Part shown: piece after piece, positions 15,841-23,635 of the stretch
Layout: every line of letters starts with the position of its first letter
Numbering within the stretch: the stretch's first letter is position 1
Source of the DNA: JBIOUF01 sp044866695
Lineage (GTDB): Bacteria > Actinomycetota > Actinomycetes > Propionibacteriales > Nocardioidaceae
Assembly (NCBI GenBank): GCA_044866695.1
Contig: JBIOUF010000034.1
Span: forward strand, 1 to 41,434
DNA: 41,434 nt
Reading direction: 5' to 3'
Notes under the pieces: generated by a model
Databases searched by the model: none
Seen by the model: only the letters and a program-made list of their open reading frames with translations
Told to the model about the DNA's origin: nothing
Made by a program: the position numbers and the translations under genes

Positions 15841-15922
15841 TGACGTCCGGTCCGACGTCGGCGTGACGTGCCTGTCGGTGCGGCGCCCGAGCGCAAGATC
15901 CCTGGCGTGGTACGGCGTACCG

Positions 15923-16034
15923 CTAGCCCCAGCTCGAGACGCGGTGCAAGCGCTCCCGCGCAAGCCACACGGCGATCCCGTCGGCCGGGAGGACTGCGGA
16001 TTCGATGGCGACTGCCACGATATGCCCCACTCTC
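15923..16034 (-). pseudogene. GAF-like coding fragment upstream of the MMPL remnant (copy 1)
   Basis: The minus strand reads VGHIVAVAIESAVLPADGIA then VWLARERLHRVSSWG and a TAG at 15925-15923. The pattern (helix, LxADGxAVWL, RLHRVSSWG) looks like the start of a GAF domain. A homologous stretch with the same ending, one nucleotide longer, lies at 37279-37391 in the same orientation before the intact MMPL gene. No start codon with a ribosome-binding site is evident, so it is treated as a remnant. Confidence 0.5.
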
Positions 16035-16163
16035 GTTTGCAACGCATCACCAAGGGTCCGGGGCGATGACTTCATTGAAGCACGGAACTGTGTCGTCCCG
16101 GTTTCGTGCCTCCCCGAGCTGTCGGATGTATGGACACCGCGAAGTGAGGGGCGGGTCCCGGTC

Positions 16164-16176
16164 TACCGTGCATCGC
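16164..16176 (+). promoter_or_regulatory. Leaderless-type -10 box of the DUF4260 gene
   Basis: TACCGT followed by exactly 7 nt and the ATG at 16177. There is no Shine-Dalgarno sequence, so the mRNA probably begins at the start codon. Confidence 0.45.
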
Positions 16177-16587
16177 ATGACCCTGAACACGGCCCCGCTG
16201 GAGCTCACGCCGACCCCGGCCGTTGCGGGCCTGCCGCTCCGGATCCTCCGCTCGGAGGGCGGCGTGTTGTTCCTCGCTGCCCTGGCGGCCTTCTTCACCG
16301 GCCTCGACGAGCCCTGGTGGCTGGTCCCGCTGCTGCTCTTCGTTCCAGACGTCTTCATGGTCGGCTACGCGAGGTCGCAACGAGCCGGAGCGATGCTCTA
16401 CAACGTCGCGCACTCCTATGTGGCCCCCGCCGTACTCGGGGCGGGTGCGACCGTCGCAGGTCGGACGCTGTGGCAGGCCGTGGCACTGGTGTGGTTCGCG
16501 CACATCGGAATGGACCGCGCGTTGGGGTACGGGCTCAAGTACGAGAGAGACTTCCGGGACACGCACCTCGGACGCATCGGGCGCTGA
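16177..16587 (+). CDS. DUF4260 family membrane protein
   Basis: 136 aa, three to four hydrophobic helices. The segments LRSEGGVLFLAALAAFF, WWLVPLLLFVPDVFMVGYAR, GAMLYNVAHSYVAPAVLG and VWFAHIGMDRALGYGLKY match the DUF4260 family, in which PDxxMxGY, YNxxHxY and AHIGxDRxLGYGLKY are conserved. The start at 16177 agrees with a leaderless promoter and removes an unconvincing N-terminal extension. The function is unknown. It is convergent with the MarR gene. Confidence 0.88.
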   Translation: MTLNTAPLELTPTPAVAGLPLRILRSEGGVLFLAALAAFFTGLDEPWWLVPLLLFVPDVFMVGYARSQRAGAMLYNVAHSYVAPAVLGAGATVAGRTLWQAVALVWFAHIGMDRALGYGLKYERDFRDTHLGRIGR

Positions 16588-16627
16588 CAACCGAACGGCT
16601 CGGGCGTCCCGGGCTCGGGCCGAGCTC

Positions 16628-17062
16628 TCAGGCCGATCGCTCCGAGAGGCGTCGCAGCGCGGTGAGCAGCGGCCGGCGCAGGGTGCCGGAGAAGAAGTCG
16701 GCGTCGGCAGCCTCGACCAGCTGTACGCAGTCGGAGGCGAGCTCGGCGCCGTGTCGGGTGACTGTGACGCGGCGGGCCCGTGCGTCGGTGGGGTCTGCGT
16801 GGCGTACCAGCAGCTCCCGCTGCTCCAGGACGCGCAACACCTGGCTGGTCATCATGGTGTCGATCCCGGCGTGCGCGGCGAGCTGCTGCTGGGTGGGCGG
16901 CGTGCAGTGAGTGGTTCCCCACCACCAGGCACTGGTCAGCACGACGAACTGCACGTGGGTCAGTCCGTGTGGCTTGAGGGTGGCCGTCATCAGACGCCGC
17001 CAGCCCAGGCTGACCCGCCACAGCAGGAAGCCTGGGCTGTCCCCGGGCTCGAGCGGCGTCAT
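16628..17062 (-). CDS. MarR family transcriptional regulator
   Basis: 144 aa: FLLWRVSLGWRRLMTATLKP (dimerisation helix), LTHVQFVVLTSAWW, the winged helix QQQLAAHAGIDTMMTSQVLR, then VLEQRELLVRHADPTDARAR (wing) and VTVTRHG. The ATG overlaps the stop codon of the SRPBCC gene (ATGA), so the two are translationally coupled. The palindrome over the shared promoter at 17525-17553 is its likely autoregulatory operator. Confidence 0.9.
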   Translation of the reverse strand: MTPLEPGDSPGFLLWRVSLGWRRLMTATLKPHGLTHVQFVVLTSAWWWGTTHCTPPTQQQLAAHAGIDTMMTSQVLRVLEQRELLVRHADPTDARARRVTVTRHGAELASDCVQLVEAADADFFSGTLRRPLLTALRRLSERSA

Positions 17063-17493
17063 GCCGACCGGACGGTGTCGGCGCGCGCCGCGAGCGCCTC
17101 GATCACCTGCGGGAAGTCGCCGCTGACCTGCGGCCCCACGACCGCGCCCAGCTCCTCGGCGCGGGGGCCGTCGACCTCGCACCGGTAGACAATCCGGGTG
17201 CCGCCCTGTCGGGCCGGCTCCAGCCAGTGGCCGACCCGGACCGTGACCCCCAGGTCCGGCAGCGGCGTCTCGTCGACGAACCCGCGCCCCGGCTGGACGT
17301 CGAGCAGCGTGAAAGCCAGCTCCTCGCCGTCGGGCATGACCATCACCGCAGAGGTCCCGGCCGCGAAGGGACCGTGCAGCTCGGCCCGGGCCACGCCCGG
17401 GTTCCACTCGTGCCAGTGCTCAACGTCCGCGAGCACCGTGAAGAGCCGGTCGCCGCTGGCCGGCGACGTCGCGTCGTACTCGATGGTCCACAT
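17059..17493 (-). CDS. SRPBCC (START-like) domain protein
   Basis: 144 aa: MWTIEYDATSPASGDRLF (polyketide-cyclase/START beta strand and helix), VLADVEHWHEWNPGV (the Wxx-WNP segment typical of SRPBCC), FTLLDVQPGRGFVDET and a long C-terminal helix. It has a hydrophobic ligand-binding cavity by family, with unknown ligand. The start at 17493 follows GGAGGTG; an upstream ATG at 17532 lies at the predicted transcription start and is unlikely. It is the first gene of an SRPBCC-MarR operon, so MarR probably responds to a ligand handled by this protein. Confidence 0.85.
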   Translation of the reverse strand: MWTIEYDATSPASGDRLFTVLADVEHWHEWNPGVARAELHGPFAAGTSAVMVMPDGEELAFTLLDVQPGRGFVDETPLPDLGVTVRVGHWLEPARQGGTRIVYRCEVDGPRAEELGAVVGPQVSGDFPQVIEALAARADTVRSA

Positions 17494-17524
17494 GGTCAAC
17501 ACCTCCAGGAAGTCGACGAGAAAT

Positions 17525-17563
17525 CTATGCACGCATATTACCTGCGCACATAGCAGGTGTCAA
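17525..17563 (-). promoter_or_regulatory. Consensus promoter with MarR operator (SRPBCC-marR)
   Basis: TTGACA (17563-17558), 17 bp, TAATAT (17540-17535): a near-perfect housekeeping promoter. A 29-bp dyad, CTATGCACGCA-N7-TGCGCACATAG (17525-17553), covers the -10 box and part of the spacer, with 9 of 11 arm positions paired. Binding there would block RNA polymerase, as expected for a MarR repressor. Confidence 0.7.
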
Positions 17564-17671
17564 TCGCCTGACTCAGGCGCTGGATCCGCCGATGGCCGCC
17601 GTTGGCGAGCGTCAGCGGACGGGTGTGATGGCCGGTAGGCGACAGAGCACGTGGATCGAGGCTTCAGCGGC

Positions 17672-19177
17672 TCAGCGTCGTTCGTGCCACAGCGCCAACC
17701 CGGTGCGCGAGGTCAGGTCGAGCTTGGTCAGGATCCTGCTGACGTGGTTCTCGACGGTGCGCTCGGACAACGTGAGCCGTCGCGCGATGGCGGCATTGCT
17801 CATCCCCGAGGCCACCAGCGCCGTGACCTCGGCCTCGCGAGCGGTGAGCACGCCGTCCGGACCGGCTGACCCCAGCAGAGCCTCGAGCTGGCCGACCAGC
17901 GGCGTCATGCCGAGTCGCCTCGCCAGGTCGAGGGCTCGATGGGCGTGCTCGCGGCGCGCGCGGGAGCGGGTCGGGTGGAGAGCCGCGAGCTCGGCGAGCA
18001 CGTAGGCCATCGAGGGGAGCGCGTGGAGCTCCTCGGCCCGGGCCAGGGTCGACCGCAGGTGACCGTCTGCCGCGGTCGGGTCGCCGAGGGCTCGCGCCAG
18101 GCGACCGAGGACCAGGCCGACGGGGCCTTGGTACGGCGCGTGGGCGTGGGCGATGACGTGCTGGCGCTCATAGGGCAGCAGGGTCGCGTACAACGTCGCC
18201 GCGCTGGCCTCGTCGCCCAGCCAGGCGGCGACCTCGGCGCCGTCCGCGACCGTCATCAGGAACTCCGGCGCCTCCGGCGGCACGGTCGTCGCGTGCGACG
18301 CCACCGCTCGCCACTCGTCGGCGGCCTCAGCGCGGCGCCCAGAGCCCACGAGGGCCACGCAGAGCCAGGTGCGTGCGACGAACGGCAGGTGCTCGACCTG
18401 CTGGCGCACAGCCTCGAGCATGGACTCCCCGATGCCCTGATGGCGTGCGACCTCGAACGCGAACGGCAACCTCAGGAAGTCCGCGTCACCATGCTGCCCG
18501 CCGATCCGGGCAGCGTCCTCGGCGAGGCGTACGACGTCGTCGAACCGGCCGTCGAGGAGCGCCTGCGAGGCCCGCACCAGCCGCACCCGCGACTGCCAGG
18601 CCGGACCCAGCCGCTCGGCGAGCACCGTCAGGGCGGCCAGCTCGCCCAACAGCTCGACGCGTCGGCCGGTGGCGGCGTGGACATCCATCGACCACAGCCG
18701 GCCCCATGCCTGCATCTCCCGGTCACCGCTCGAGACGGCCAGCGCGGTGACGCGGCGGGCCAGCCCGAGGCGGTCGTCCGCGCAGAGCGGGTCTCGCAGG
18801 GCGGCGATGCGCGCCTGGATCTCGACGACCTCGGACTCCGCATCGGTCCCGTCCTCGATGACGACCGGCTGGTCCGCGCGGAACACGTCGCGGGTCGCCT
18901 CGACCTGCGCCGCCACTCGCTGCGCCCCCTCCTGTCCGGCTCCTCCGGCGCGAAGCAGCAAGGCGAGCGCCTCGATGGCCAACGCGTGCACCCGCGCGCG
19001 GAGCAGCGGATCGAGCGGTCCTCGGACCAACGTCGCCGCCGCCACGACCAGCGACGGATCCAGGCTTCCGGTGCTGCCTTCGACGACCGCGGCGCAGCTG
19101 CGAACCGCGTCGGATACCGCTCCCGCCGCGTACCGCTCGCGCGCTCGCTCGAGCTGTTGATGGAGGTCGTCCTGCAT
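17672..19177 (-). CDS. LuxR-type transcriptional regulator with helical N-terminal region
   Basis: 501 aa. The C-terminal HTH is LTAREAEVTALVASGMSNAA, IARRLTLSERTVENHVSRIL, TKLDL (about residues 435-495). The long N-terminal part is helical and TPR-like (many Ala/Leu/Arg helices; no Walker A seen), as in LAL-like proteins that have lost the ATPase. The start at 19177 is 7 nt after a TACCGT box, so probably leaderless. It is divergent from the membrane protein at 19328 and may regulate it. The signal is unknown. Confidence 0.8.
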   Translation of the reverse strand: MQDDLHQQLERARERYAAGAVSDAVRSCAAVVEGSTGSLDPSLVVAAATLVRGPLDPLLRARVHALAIEALALLLRAGGAGQEGAQRVAAQVEATRDVFRADQPVVIEDGTDAESEVVEIQARIAALRDPLCADDRLGLARRVTALAVSSGDREMQAWGRLWSMDVHAATGRRVELLGELAALTVLAERLGPAWQSRVRLVRASQALLDGRFDDVVRLAEDAARIGGQHGDADFLRLPFAFEVARHQGIGESMLEAVRQQVEHLPFVARTWLCVALVGSGRRAEAADEWRAVASHATTVPPEAPEFLMTVADGAEVAAWLGDEASAATLYATLLPYERQHVIAHAHAPYQGPVGLVLGRLARALGDPTAADGHLRSTLARAEELHALPSMAYVLAELAALHPTRSRARREHAHRALDLARRLGMTPLVGQLEALLGSAGPDGVLTAREAEVTALVASGMSNAAIARRLTLSERTVENHVSRILTKLDLTSRTGLALWHERR

Positions 19178-19184
19178 GCGCCCC

Positions 19185-19190
19185 ACGGTA
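19185..19190 (-). promoter_or_regulatory. -10 box of the LuxR regulator gene
   Basis: TACCGT on the minus strand, 7 nt before the ATG at 19177, with no Shine-Dalgarno sequence. The layout is the same as for the amidohydrolase and DUF4260 genes. The -35 region is weak. Confidence 0.4.
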
Positions 19191-19286
19191 GGGCGCGGGG
19201 ATGCCGGGCGTCGCCGCCCGTTCGACGGGCCCGTCGCGCGGCCGGGTTGAGTGGTTCCCCTCATGTCGACCCGGCTCGGGTCTTCC

Positions 19287-19292
19287 TACCGT
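19287..19292 (+). promoter_or_regulatory. -10 box of the membrane protein gene
   Basis: TACCGT on the plus strand, about 36 nt before the ATG at 19328. Here the leader contains a good AGGAGG ribosome-binding site, so it is not leaderless. The divergent region between the two genes is only about 150 bp. Confidence 0.35.
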
Positions 19293-19327
19293 GGAGGCCA
19301 CCAGCAGGCCGTCGCAGGAGGCCCTTC

Positions 19328-19984
19328 ATGACGACCCACTCCACGCCGCCGAACACCACGGTTCAGCCGCAGCGCGACCTGCGTGCGGCACTCGCACCGG
19401 GCTTGCTCCTCATCATCGCCGCTGCCGTGCAGGGCGACGGCGCCCTGGTCACGGCCGCCCATCGCAGCTCTTCGCCGGTCTCCGAGGAGCAACTGTCCTT
19501 CCCCTGGGCGGACGCCACCGCGATCACCACCTCCCTGATCTGGGCGACCACCCAGGTACTGCTCGTGATCGGCCTGACGGGATTCGTGCGCAGTGGCGCG
19601 GCGCCCACCAGGGTGGGCCTGGTCGGCGGACGCCTCGCCGTCGCGGGCGCCGCGCTGTATGTGGTGGCACACGCGCTGACGCTGGTCGGGTACGACGCCG
19701 CCCTCGGCGACCCGCTCGCCGTCGTCGTGCTGGCCTGCTTCGGCGTCGGCACGGTGGTCACCGCGATCGGCCTGGTCATCGCCGGCACCGTGGTGCTCAG
19801 GGCAGGCGTCTGGTCGGGATGGCGGCGCTACCCGCCACTGACCCTCGGAGTCTGGATGGTCGCGATGATGCCCCTCCAGTTCACCCCTGCCCTGCCGGTC
19901 GCCGTCGGCATCTACGCACTCGCGGCCATGGCGCTCGGTCTGGCCATGATCACCGAAGCCCTGGTCCGGGAGCCACCGCGGTGA
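19328..19984 (+). CDS. Membrane protein of unknown function, six predicted TM helices
   Basis: 218 aa, start at ATG 19328 after AGGAGG. Hydrophobic blocks: LAPGLLLIIAAAV, SLIWATTQVLLVIGLTGFV, LAVAGAALYVVAHALTLVGY, VVVLACFGVGTVVTAIGLVI, LGVWMVAMMPLQF and AVGIYALAAMALGLAMI. The layout is similar to DUF4386-like small membrane proteins, but no family signature is recognised. It is divergent from the LuxR-type regulator, which is its likely controller. Confidence 0.75.
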   Translation: MTTHSTPPNTTVQPQRDLRAALAPGLLLIIAAAVQGDGALVTAAHRSSSPVSEEQLSFPWADATAITTSLIWATTQVLLVIGLTGFVRSGAAPTRVGLVGGRLAVAGAALYVVAHALTLVGYDAALGDPLAVVVLACFGVGTVVTAIGLVIAGTVVLRAGVWSGWRRYPPLTLGVWMVAMMPLQFTPALPVAVGIYALAAMALGLAMITEALVREPPR

Positions 19985-20206
19985 CACCGCGATGACCACT
20001 GCGGTGACCACTGCGGTGACCACGACGCCGCGCGGCGGCCGCGCTCGCCGCCACCGCCGGGCTCGGCTCGGCATCCCCGGCGTCATCGGCGTGCGCCAGT
20101 CCGCCCAGAGGCAAGGGGGCGCGCCCGCCGGACGCGGTCAGGAGGGCGCTGACACGCGGGCGGCGGCACCTGGTCGCCAAGCCTCGACCGACTGGGCTGG
20201 TCCGGT
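19985..20206. other. Convergent intergenic region with 12-bp tandem repeat
   Basis: Just after the membrane-protein gene, GACCACTGCGGT occurs twice in tandem (19994-20005, 20006-20017) and begins a third time. The open frame through it (starting MTTAVTTAV) looks compositional rather than real. No terminator is obvious. Confidence 0.4.
19994..20017. repeat. 12-bp tandem direct repeat
   Basis: Two exact units of GACCACTGCGGT, with a partial third unit (GACCAC) directly after. It lies outside the genes. Confidence 0.6.
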
Positions 20207-21517
20207 TCAGCGGACTCCCCGGACGGGCAGGATTGCCGCGGCGCCGCCGAGCGCGCAGGCACCGGCCACTGCGAACAGCACGCTGTAGCTGCCGCCTCCG
20301 GCCGCGAGGATGGCCGGCGCGATGCCGGGGGCGAGTGAGAACGGGAGGGCGCCGGCGATGTTGAGGACGCCGAGGTCCTTGGCGGCATGGTCGGGGTCGG
20401 GCAGCACGTCGACGACGAGCGCCAGGTCGACGGCCATGTACATCCCGAACCCGACTCCACTGGCGGCCATGCCGACCAGGTACCCGTCGAGGTTCCCGGC
20501 GGAGGCAACCAAGAACAGGGCGAGGCCGTAGATGACGGCGGCGGTCAGGACGAACATCTTGCGGCGGCCGGTGCGGTCCGAGAGCCGGCCGGTGGCCAGA
20601 GCCGTGGTCACCAGCGCCACCGACTGGCATACGGTGCCGAGGTAGATCTGCTGTGGCACGTCGTCCTCGCTGCTGCCGAGGTGCTCGAGCAGGTAGTAGG
20701 CCTGGTAGGTGGCGAGGAAGGCGTACGCGGTGATCAGCAGGAACCGGCTGGTGAACGCCCACGCGAAGTCGGGGCTGGTGCGTGGGTTGACGTAGAACGT
20801 GCCGAGGAGCTCCCGTGGGGACCACGCGGGCTTGTGGGCGTGGTCGAGTCGGCGGTCGTCGAGCCGGATGGCGAACACGACGACGAAGAGCCCGCCGACG
20901 GCGCACGGGACGAGCAGCATGGTGAGCTGGCTCTGGTCGAACCGCTGGACGAGGAAGGTGCCCGCCACGGAGGCGACCGGAAGGCAGGTGGCCAGCATGC
21001 CGGAGACGAGGCCGCGTTGACTGGTGGGGACCTGGTCGGGCATGACGGCGGCCAGCGCGGCGAGGAGGGCGTTGAAGGACACCTGGGCGATGCACCAGCC
21101 GATGAGGACGACGGTGACGGTGGGTGCGAGCGCGACGGTGAGGATGCCCAGACTGCCTGCAGCCAGGCCGGCCATCATCCAGGGCCTGCGCATCCCCCAC
21201 GGCGAGCCGGTGCGATCGCTGAGCCTGCCGAAGACCGGGTTGGCGACCATCGCGAGCAGGGAGCCGATGCTGGCGACCAGCGCGAGCTGGCCGGGGGCGT
21301 CGTCGATGCCGACCAGGTCGTTGACCTTCAGTGCCAGCGAGACCAGCAGCGGGGCCAGGAACAGCAGAGACGTGCCGGCGTAGGCCAGCATGTACAGGGC
21401 GATGAAGCCCCACCCGACATGAGTGGGCCCCCCGTCGGCGACCGGGATGACGAGACGCTCGTCCGTGCGAGGCCGGCGCCGAGTCTCGGCCGGCTGGTTC
21501 GGGTGTGGACGACGCAT
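20207..21517 (-). CDS. MFS transporter
   Basis: 436 aa, 12 predicted helices. MFS landmarks are NPVFGRLSDRTGSPWGMRRP (loop 2-3 motif), LATGRLSDRTGRRKMF (the equivalent in the second half) and multiple long hydrophobic blocks. The start is uncertain: ATG 21517 is chosen because the region before it looks non-coding, but a GTG at 21670 overlaps the stop of the preceding gene (GTGA) and could be used by coupling. The pattern is reminiscent of sugar/GPH-like permeases, but the substrate is unknown. Third gene of the flavoprotein operon. Confidence 0.83.
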   Translation of the reverse strand: MRRPHPNQPAETRRRPRTDERLVIPVADGGPTHVGWGFIALYMLAYAGTSLLFLAPLLVSLALKVNDLVGIDDAPGQLALVASIGSLLAMVANPVFGRLSDRTGSPWGMRRPWMMAGLAAGSLGILTVALAPTVTVVLIGWCIAQVSFNALLAALAAVMPDQVPTSQRGLVSGMLATCLPVASVAGTFLVQRFDQSQLTMLLVPCAVGGLFVVVFAIRLDDRRLDHAHKPAWSPRELLGTFYVNPRTSPDFAWAFTSRFLLITAYAFLATYQAYYLLEHLGSSEDDVPQQIYLGTVCQSVALVTTALATGRLSDRTGRRKMFVLTAAVIYGLALFLVASAGNLDGYLVGMAASGVGFGMYMAVDLALVVDVLPDPDHAAKDLGVLNIAGALPFSLAPGIAPAILAAGGGSYSVLFAVAGACALGGAAAILPVRGVR

Positions 21518-21666
21518 GCGCTGGCCCCGTCTGGTTGGCGTGCCCGTGAGGTCGGGCACCGTTCCAGCATCCCCCGGATGCGGCGGGCGTGCGGGAAGCG
21601 GAGCGAAGAACCCGCTCCCGACACGTCGGTGACGCCGGGCCGAGCCAGCCCAGGGTGGGTCGTCGG

Positions 21667-21924
21667 TCACCGGGGGCGTGCGGTGAGGAGCCGGGCCCGG
21701 AGCCGGTGCAGACGCGGCATCAGGCCGTAGATGACGATCGGGACCGCGACGGTGGCGAGGACGAAGGTCCGCAGGATGCCGGGGGCGTCGGCGAGCAGGT
21801 CCCCGAGGAGAAGGTTCAGCACGGTCAGGGTGGGGAACACGGCGACCCAGATCATCAGCGCGAGCTGGTGCTTGGTCGGCGGCGGGAGCTGGACTGCCTG
21901 GTGGGCGGCTTGGACTCGGGACAT
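21667..21924 (-). CDS. Small two-helix membrane protein
   Basis: 85 aa; two hydrophobic segments, LALMIWVAVFPTLTVLNLLL and FVLATVAVPIVIYGLMPRL, separated by a short loop, and a basic C-terminus. This resembles the membrane-anchor part that follows antibiotic-biosynthesis-monooxygenase (ABM) domains in some proteins, here as a free-standing unit. ATG 21924 follows AGGAGC. It sits 30 nt after the flavoprotein gene and its stop overlaps a possible GTG start of the MFS gene, so all three are probably co-transcribed. Confidence 0.7.
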   Translation of the reverse strand: MSRVQAAHQAVQLPPPTKHQLALMIWVAVFPTLTVLNLLLGDLLADAPGILRTFVLATVAVPIVIYGLMPRLHRLRARLLTARPR

Positions 21925-21954
21925 GGCGTTGCTCCTGGTATGGGTGGGTGCGGG

Positions 21955-22905
21955 TCAGGCGGGGGGCCGCCTGCGGTACTGGGTCAGCGCGCGTGCGGTG
22001 TCCTCCTCGACCAGGTCGTTGTTGATCGCGATCGCGGCCGCTGAGCCCTCACCGGCGGCGGTGACGACCTGGGCGCGCGGGTTGGCCGCGTTCCCGGCAA
22101 CGAACACGCCGGCCACGCTGGTCTGACCGACGCTGTCGGCGACGACCCACCCGTTCTCGTGGGTGGCGCACCCCAGGCCGACCAGCAGGTCGCTGTTGGG
22201 GAGGAAGGTGGGGCGGACGAACACGGCGGTGCGGGGCACCAGCTGGCCGGTCTCGAGCTCGATGCCGGTGAGCCGGTCCTCGGTGACGACCAGCCGGGCC
22301 AGCGGGCCTCCCACGACGCCGACGTCCCGGGCGGTGAGCTGCTCGCGCTCCTCGGCGGACAGCCGGCTGGTGTGGTCGAAGTAGACGACGTCGGGCGTCC
22401 ACTGGCGTACGAGCAGGGCATGGGCAACGGCTTCGGGGGTGCTGCCGAGGACGCCGAGCGGCTGGTCGCGGACCTCGTACCCGTGGCAGTACGGGCAGTG
22501 GAGCAGGTCGCGGCCCCAGCGTTCGGCGACGCCGGGAATGTCGGGGAGCTCGTCGCGCAGTCCGGTGGTGACCAGGACCCGGCGGGCGCTCATCGCCCGG
22601 CCGTCGTCGAGCGTCGCGTCGAACCGAGGACCGCCCGGTTCGCCGTCGGCGACGGGGCGGATGTCGGCAACGGTGTGGGCGAGGAGCTCGCCGCCGTAGC
22701 TGGTGACCTCGTCCCGGCCCTGCTCCAGCAGGGTGGCGGGTGAGGCGCCGTCCCAGCCGAGGAAGCCGTGCATGTGCGCGGCCGGGGCGTTGCGCGGCTC
22801 GCCTGCGTCCACGACGGCGACGCGGCGGCGGGCGCGGGCAAGGACGAGGGCGGCGGAGAGGCCGGCGGCGCCTCCGCCGACGACCAGGACGTCGTGGTTG
22901 TTCAT
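21955..22905 (-). CDS. Thioredoxin-reductase-like FAD/NAD(P)-dependent oxidoreductase
   Basis: 316 aa. FAD-binding GGGAAGLSAALVLARA at the N-terminus, the redox-active CPYCHG (CxxC) near residue 135 in LHCPYCHGYEVRD, then a second nucleotide-binding segment (LGVLGSTPEAVAHALL) and the FAD-closing VFVAGNAANPRAQVVTAAG. The length fits low-molecular-weight thioredoxin reductases. The CPYC motif and HGYE context match the TrxB-like group that often pairs with XRE-cupin regulators in actinobacteria. It probably reduces a disulphide or electrophile. Start 22905; a CACCCT box 7 nt upstream suggests a leaderless mRNA. First gene of a three-gene operon. Confidence 0.88.
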   Translation of the reverse strand: MNNHDVLVVGGGAAGLSAALVLARARRRVAVVDAGEPRNAPAAHMHGFLGWDGASPATLLEQGRDEVTSYGGELLAHTVADIRPVADGEPGGPRFDATLDDGRAMSARRVLVTTGLRDELPDIPGVAERWGRDLLHCPYCHGYEVRDQPLGVLGSTPEAVAHALLVRQWTPDVVYFDHTSRLSAEEREQLTARDVGVVGGPLARLVVTEDRLTGIELETGQLVPRTAVFVRPTFLPNSDLLVGLGCATHENGWVVADSVGQTSVAGVFVAGNAANPRAQVVTAAGEGSAAAIAINNDLVEEDTARALTQYRRRPPA

Positions 22906-22912
22906 GTCCCCC

Positions 22913-22976
22913 AGGGTGGCCCGGCGCCGGCGATGCGACAACGTTTGTTGCTGTTTCCGGGACGCCGGGGTGGAAT
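22913..22976. promoter_or_regulatory. Divergent promoters with a shared palindrome
   Basis: Minus strand: TTGTCG (22941-22936), 17 bp, CACCCT (22918-22913), 7 nt, ATG 22905. Plus strand: TTGCTG (22948-22953), 17 bp, TGGAAT (22971-22976), 6 nt, GTG 22983. A dyad GC-ACAA-N3-TTGT-GC-like palindrome at 22935-22951 covers both -35 boxes, so the XRE regulator could repress both genes from one site. Confidence 0.6.
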
Positions 22977-22982
22977 GGGCGG

Positions 22983-23597
22983 GTGAGCGGCGACCCGACC
23001 GGCCCGACGGAGCACCCCTCCACGATCCACGCGGCTCTCGACGGGGTGGCGCCACGGCTGCGTCGGGTCCGTGAGCAGCGGGGGTTCACGCTGACCGAGA
23101 TGTCGGAACGGACCGGGATCTCCAAGAGCACCCTGTCGCGGCTCGAGAACGGTCAGCGCAAACCCAGCCTGGAGCTGCTCCTGCCGCTGGCCCAGGCCTA
23201 CCGGGTGCCGCTGGACGACCTGGTCGGCGCCCCGGAGGTGGGTGACCCGCGGATCCGGCTCAGGCCCCGGCGGGTCAACGGCCGCACCGTGCTGCCGCTG
23301 ACCCACCCGGGCGGGGTTCAGGCGTGGAAGATCGTGATCCCCAAGTCCCAGACCAGCCCGGAACCGCGTGCCCATGACGGGTTCGAGTGGTTGTACGTCC
23401 TGGCCGGTCGGATGCGGCTCGTCCTCGGCGACCAGGATCTCGTCCTCGGGGTCGGCGAGGCAGCCGAGTTCGACACGCAGGTGCCGCACTGGTTCGGCAG
23501 TACCGGCGAGGCCCCCGCTGAGGTGTTGAGCATCTTCGGCCGGCCCGGCGAGCGAGTGCACGTCCGCGCCGAACATCACGGCGACGGCCAGGGATAG
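22983..23597 (+). CDS. XRE family regulator with cupin domain
   Basis: 204 aa. The HTH domain is APRLRRVREQRGFTLTEMSE, TGISKSTLSRLENGQRKPSL (residues ~20-75), and a C-terminal cupin has HDGFEWLYVLAGRMRLVLGD and EAAEFDTQVPHWFG (residues ~110-185). The His/Glu positions of a metal cupin are partly present. The GTG at 22983 is 6 nt after a TGGAAT box (leaderless). It is divergent from the thioredoxin-reductase-like operon and very likely regulates it, sensing a small ligand through the cupin. The MalT-like gene follows 38 nt downstream. Confidence 0.9.
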   Translation: MSGDPTGPTEHPSTIHAALDGVAPRLRRVREQRGFTLTEMSERTGISKSTLSRLENGQRKPSLELLLPLAQAYRVPLDDLVGAPEVGDPRIRLRPRRVNGRTVLPLTHPGGVQAWKIVIPKSQTSPEPRAHDGFEWLYVLAGRMRLVLGDQDLVLGVGEAAEFDTQVPHWFGSTGEAPAEVLSIFGRPGERVHVRAEHHGDGQG

Positions 23598-23635
23598 CCG
23601 GTGCGGATCGCACGCACGGGCAGCTGGGGGCGGCG

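Noticed and set aside
19992..20288. Open frame through the tandem repeat (MTTAVTTAV...)
   Set aside because: Low complexity, runs into the 3' end of the MFS gene on the other strand; no support as a gene.
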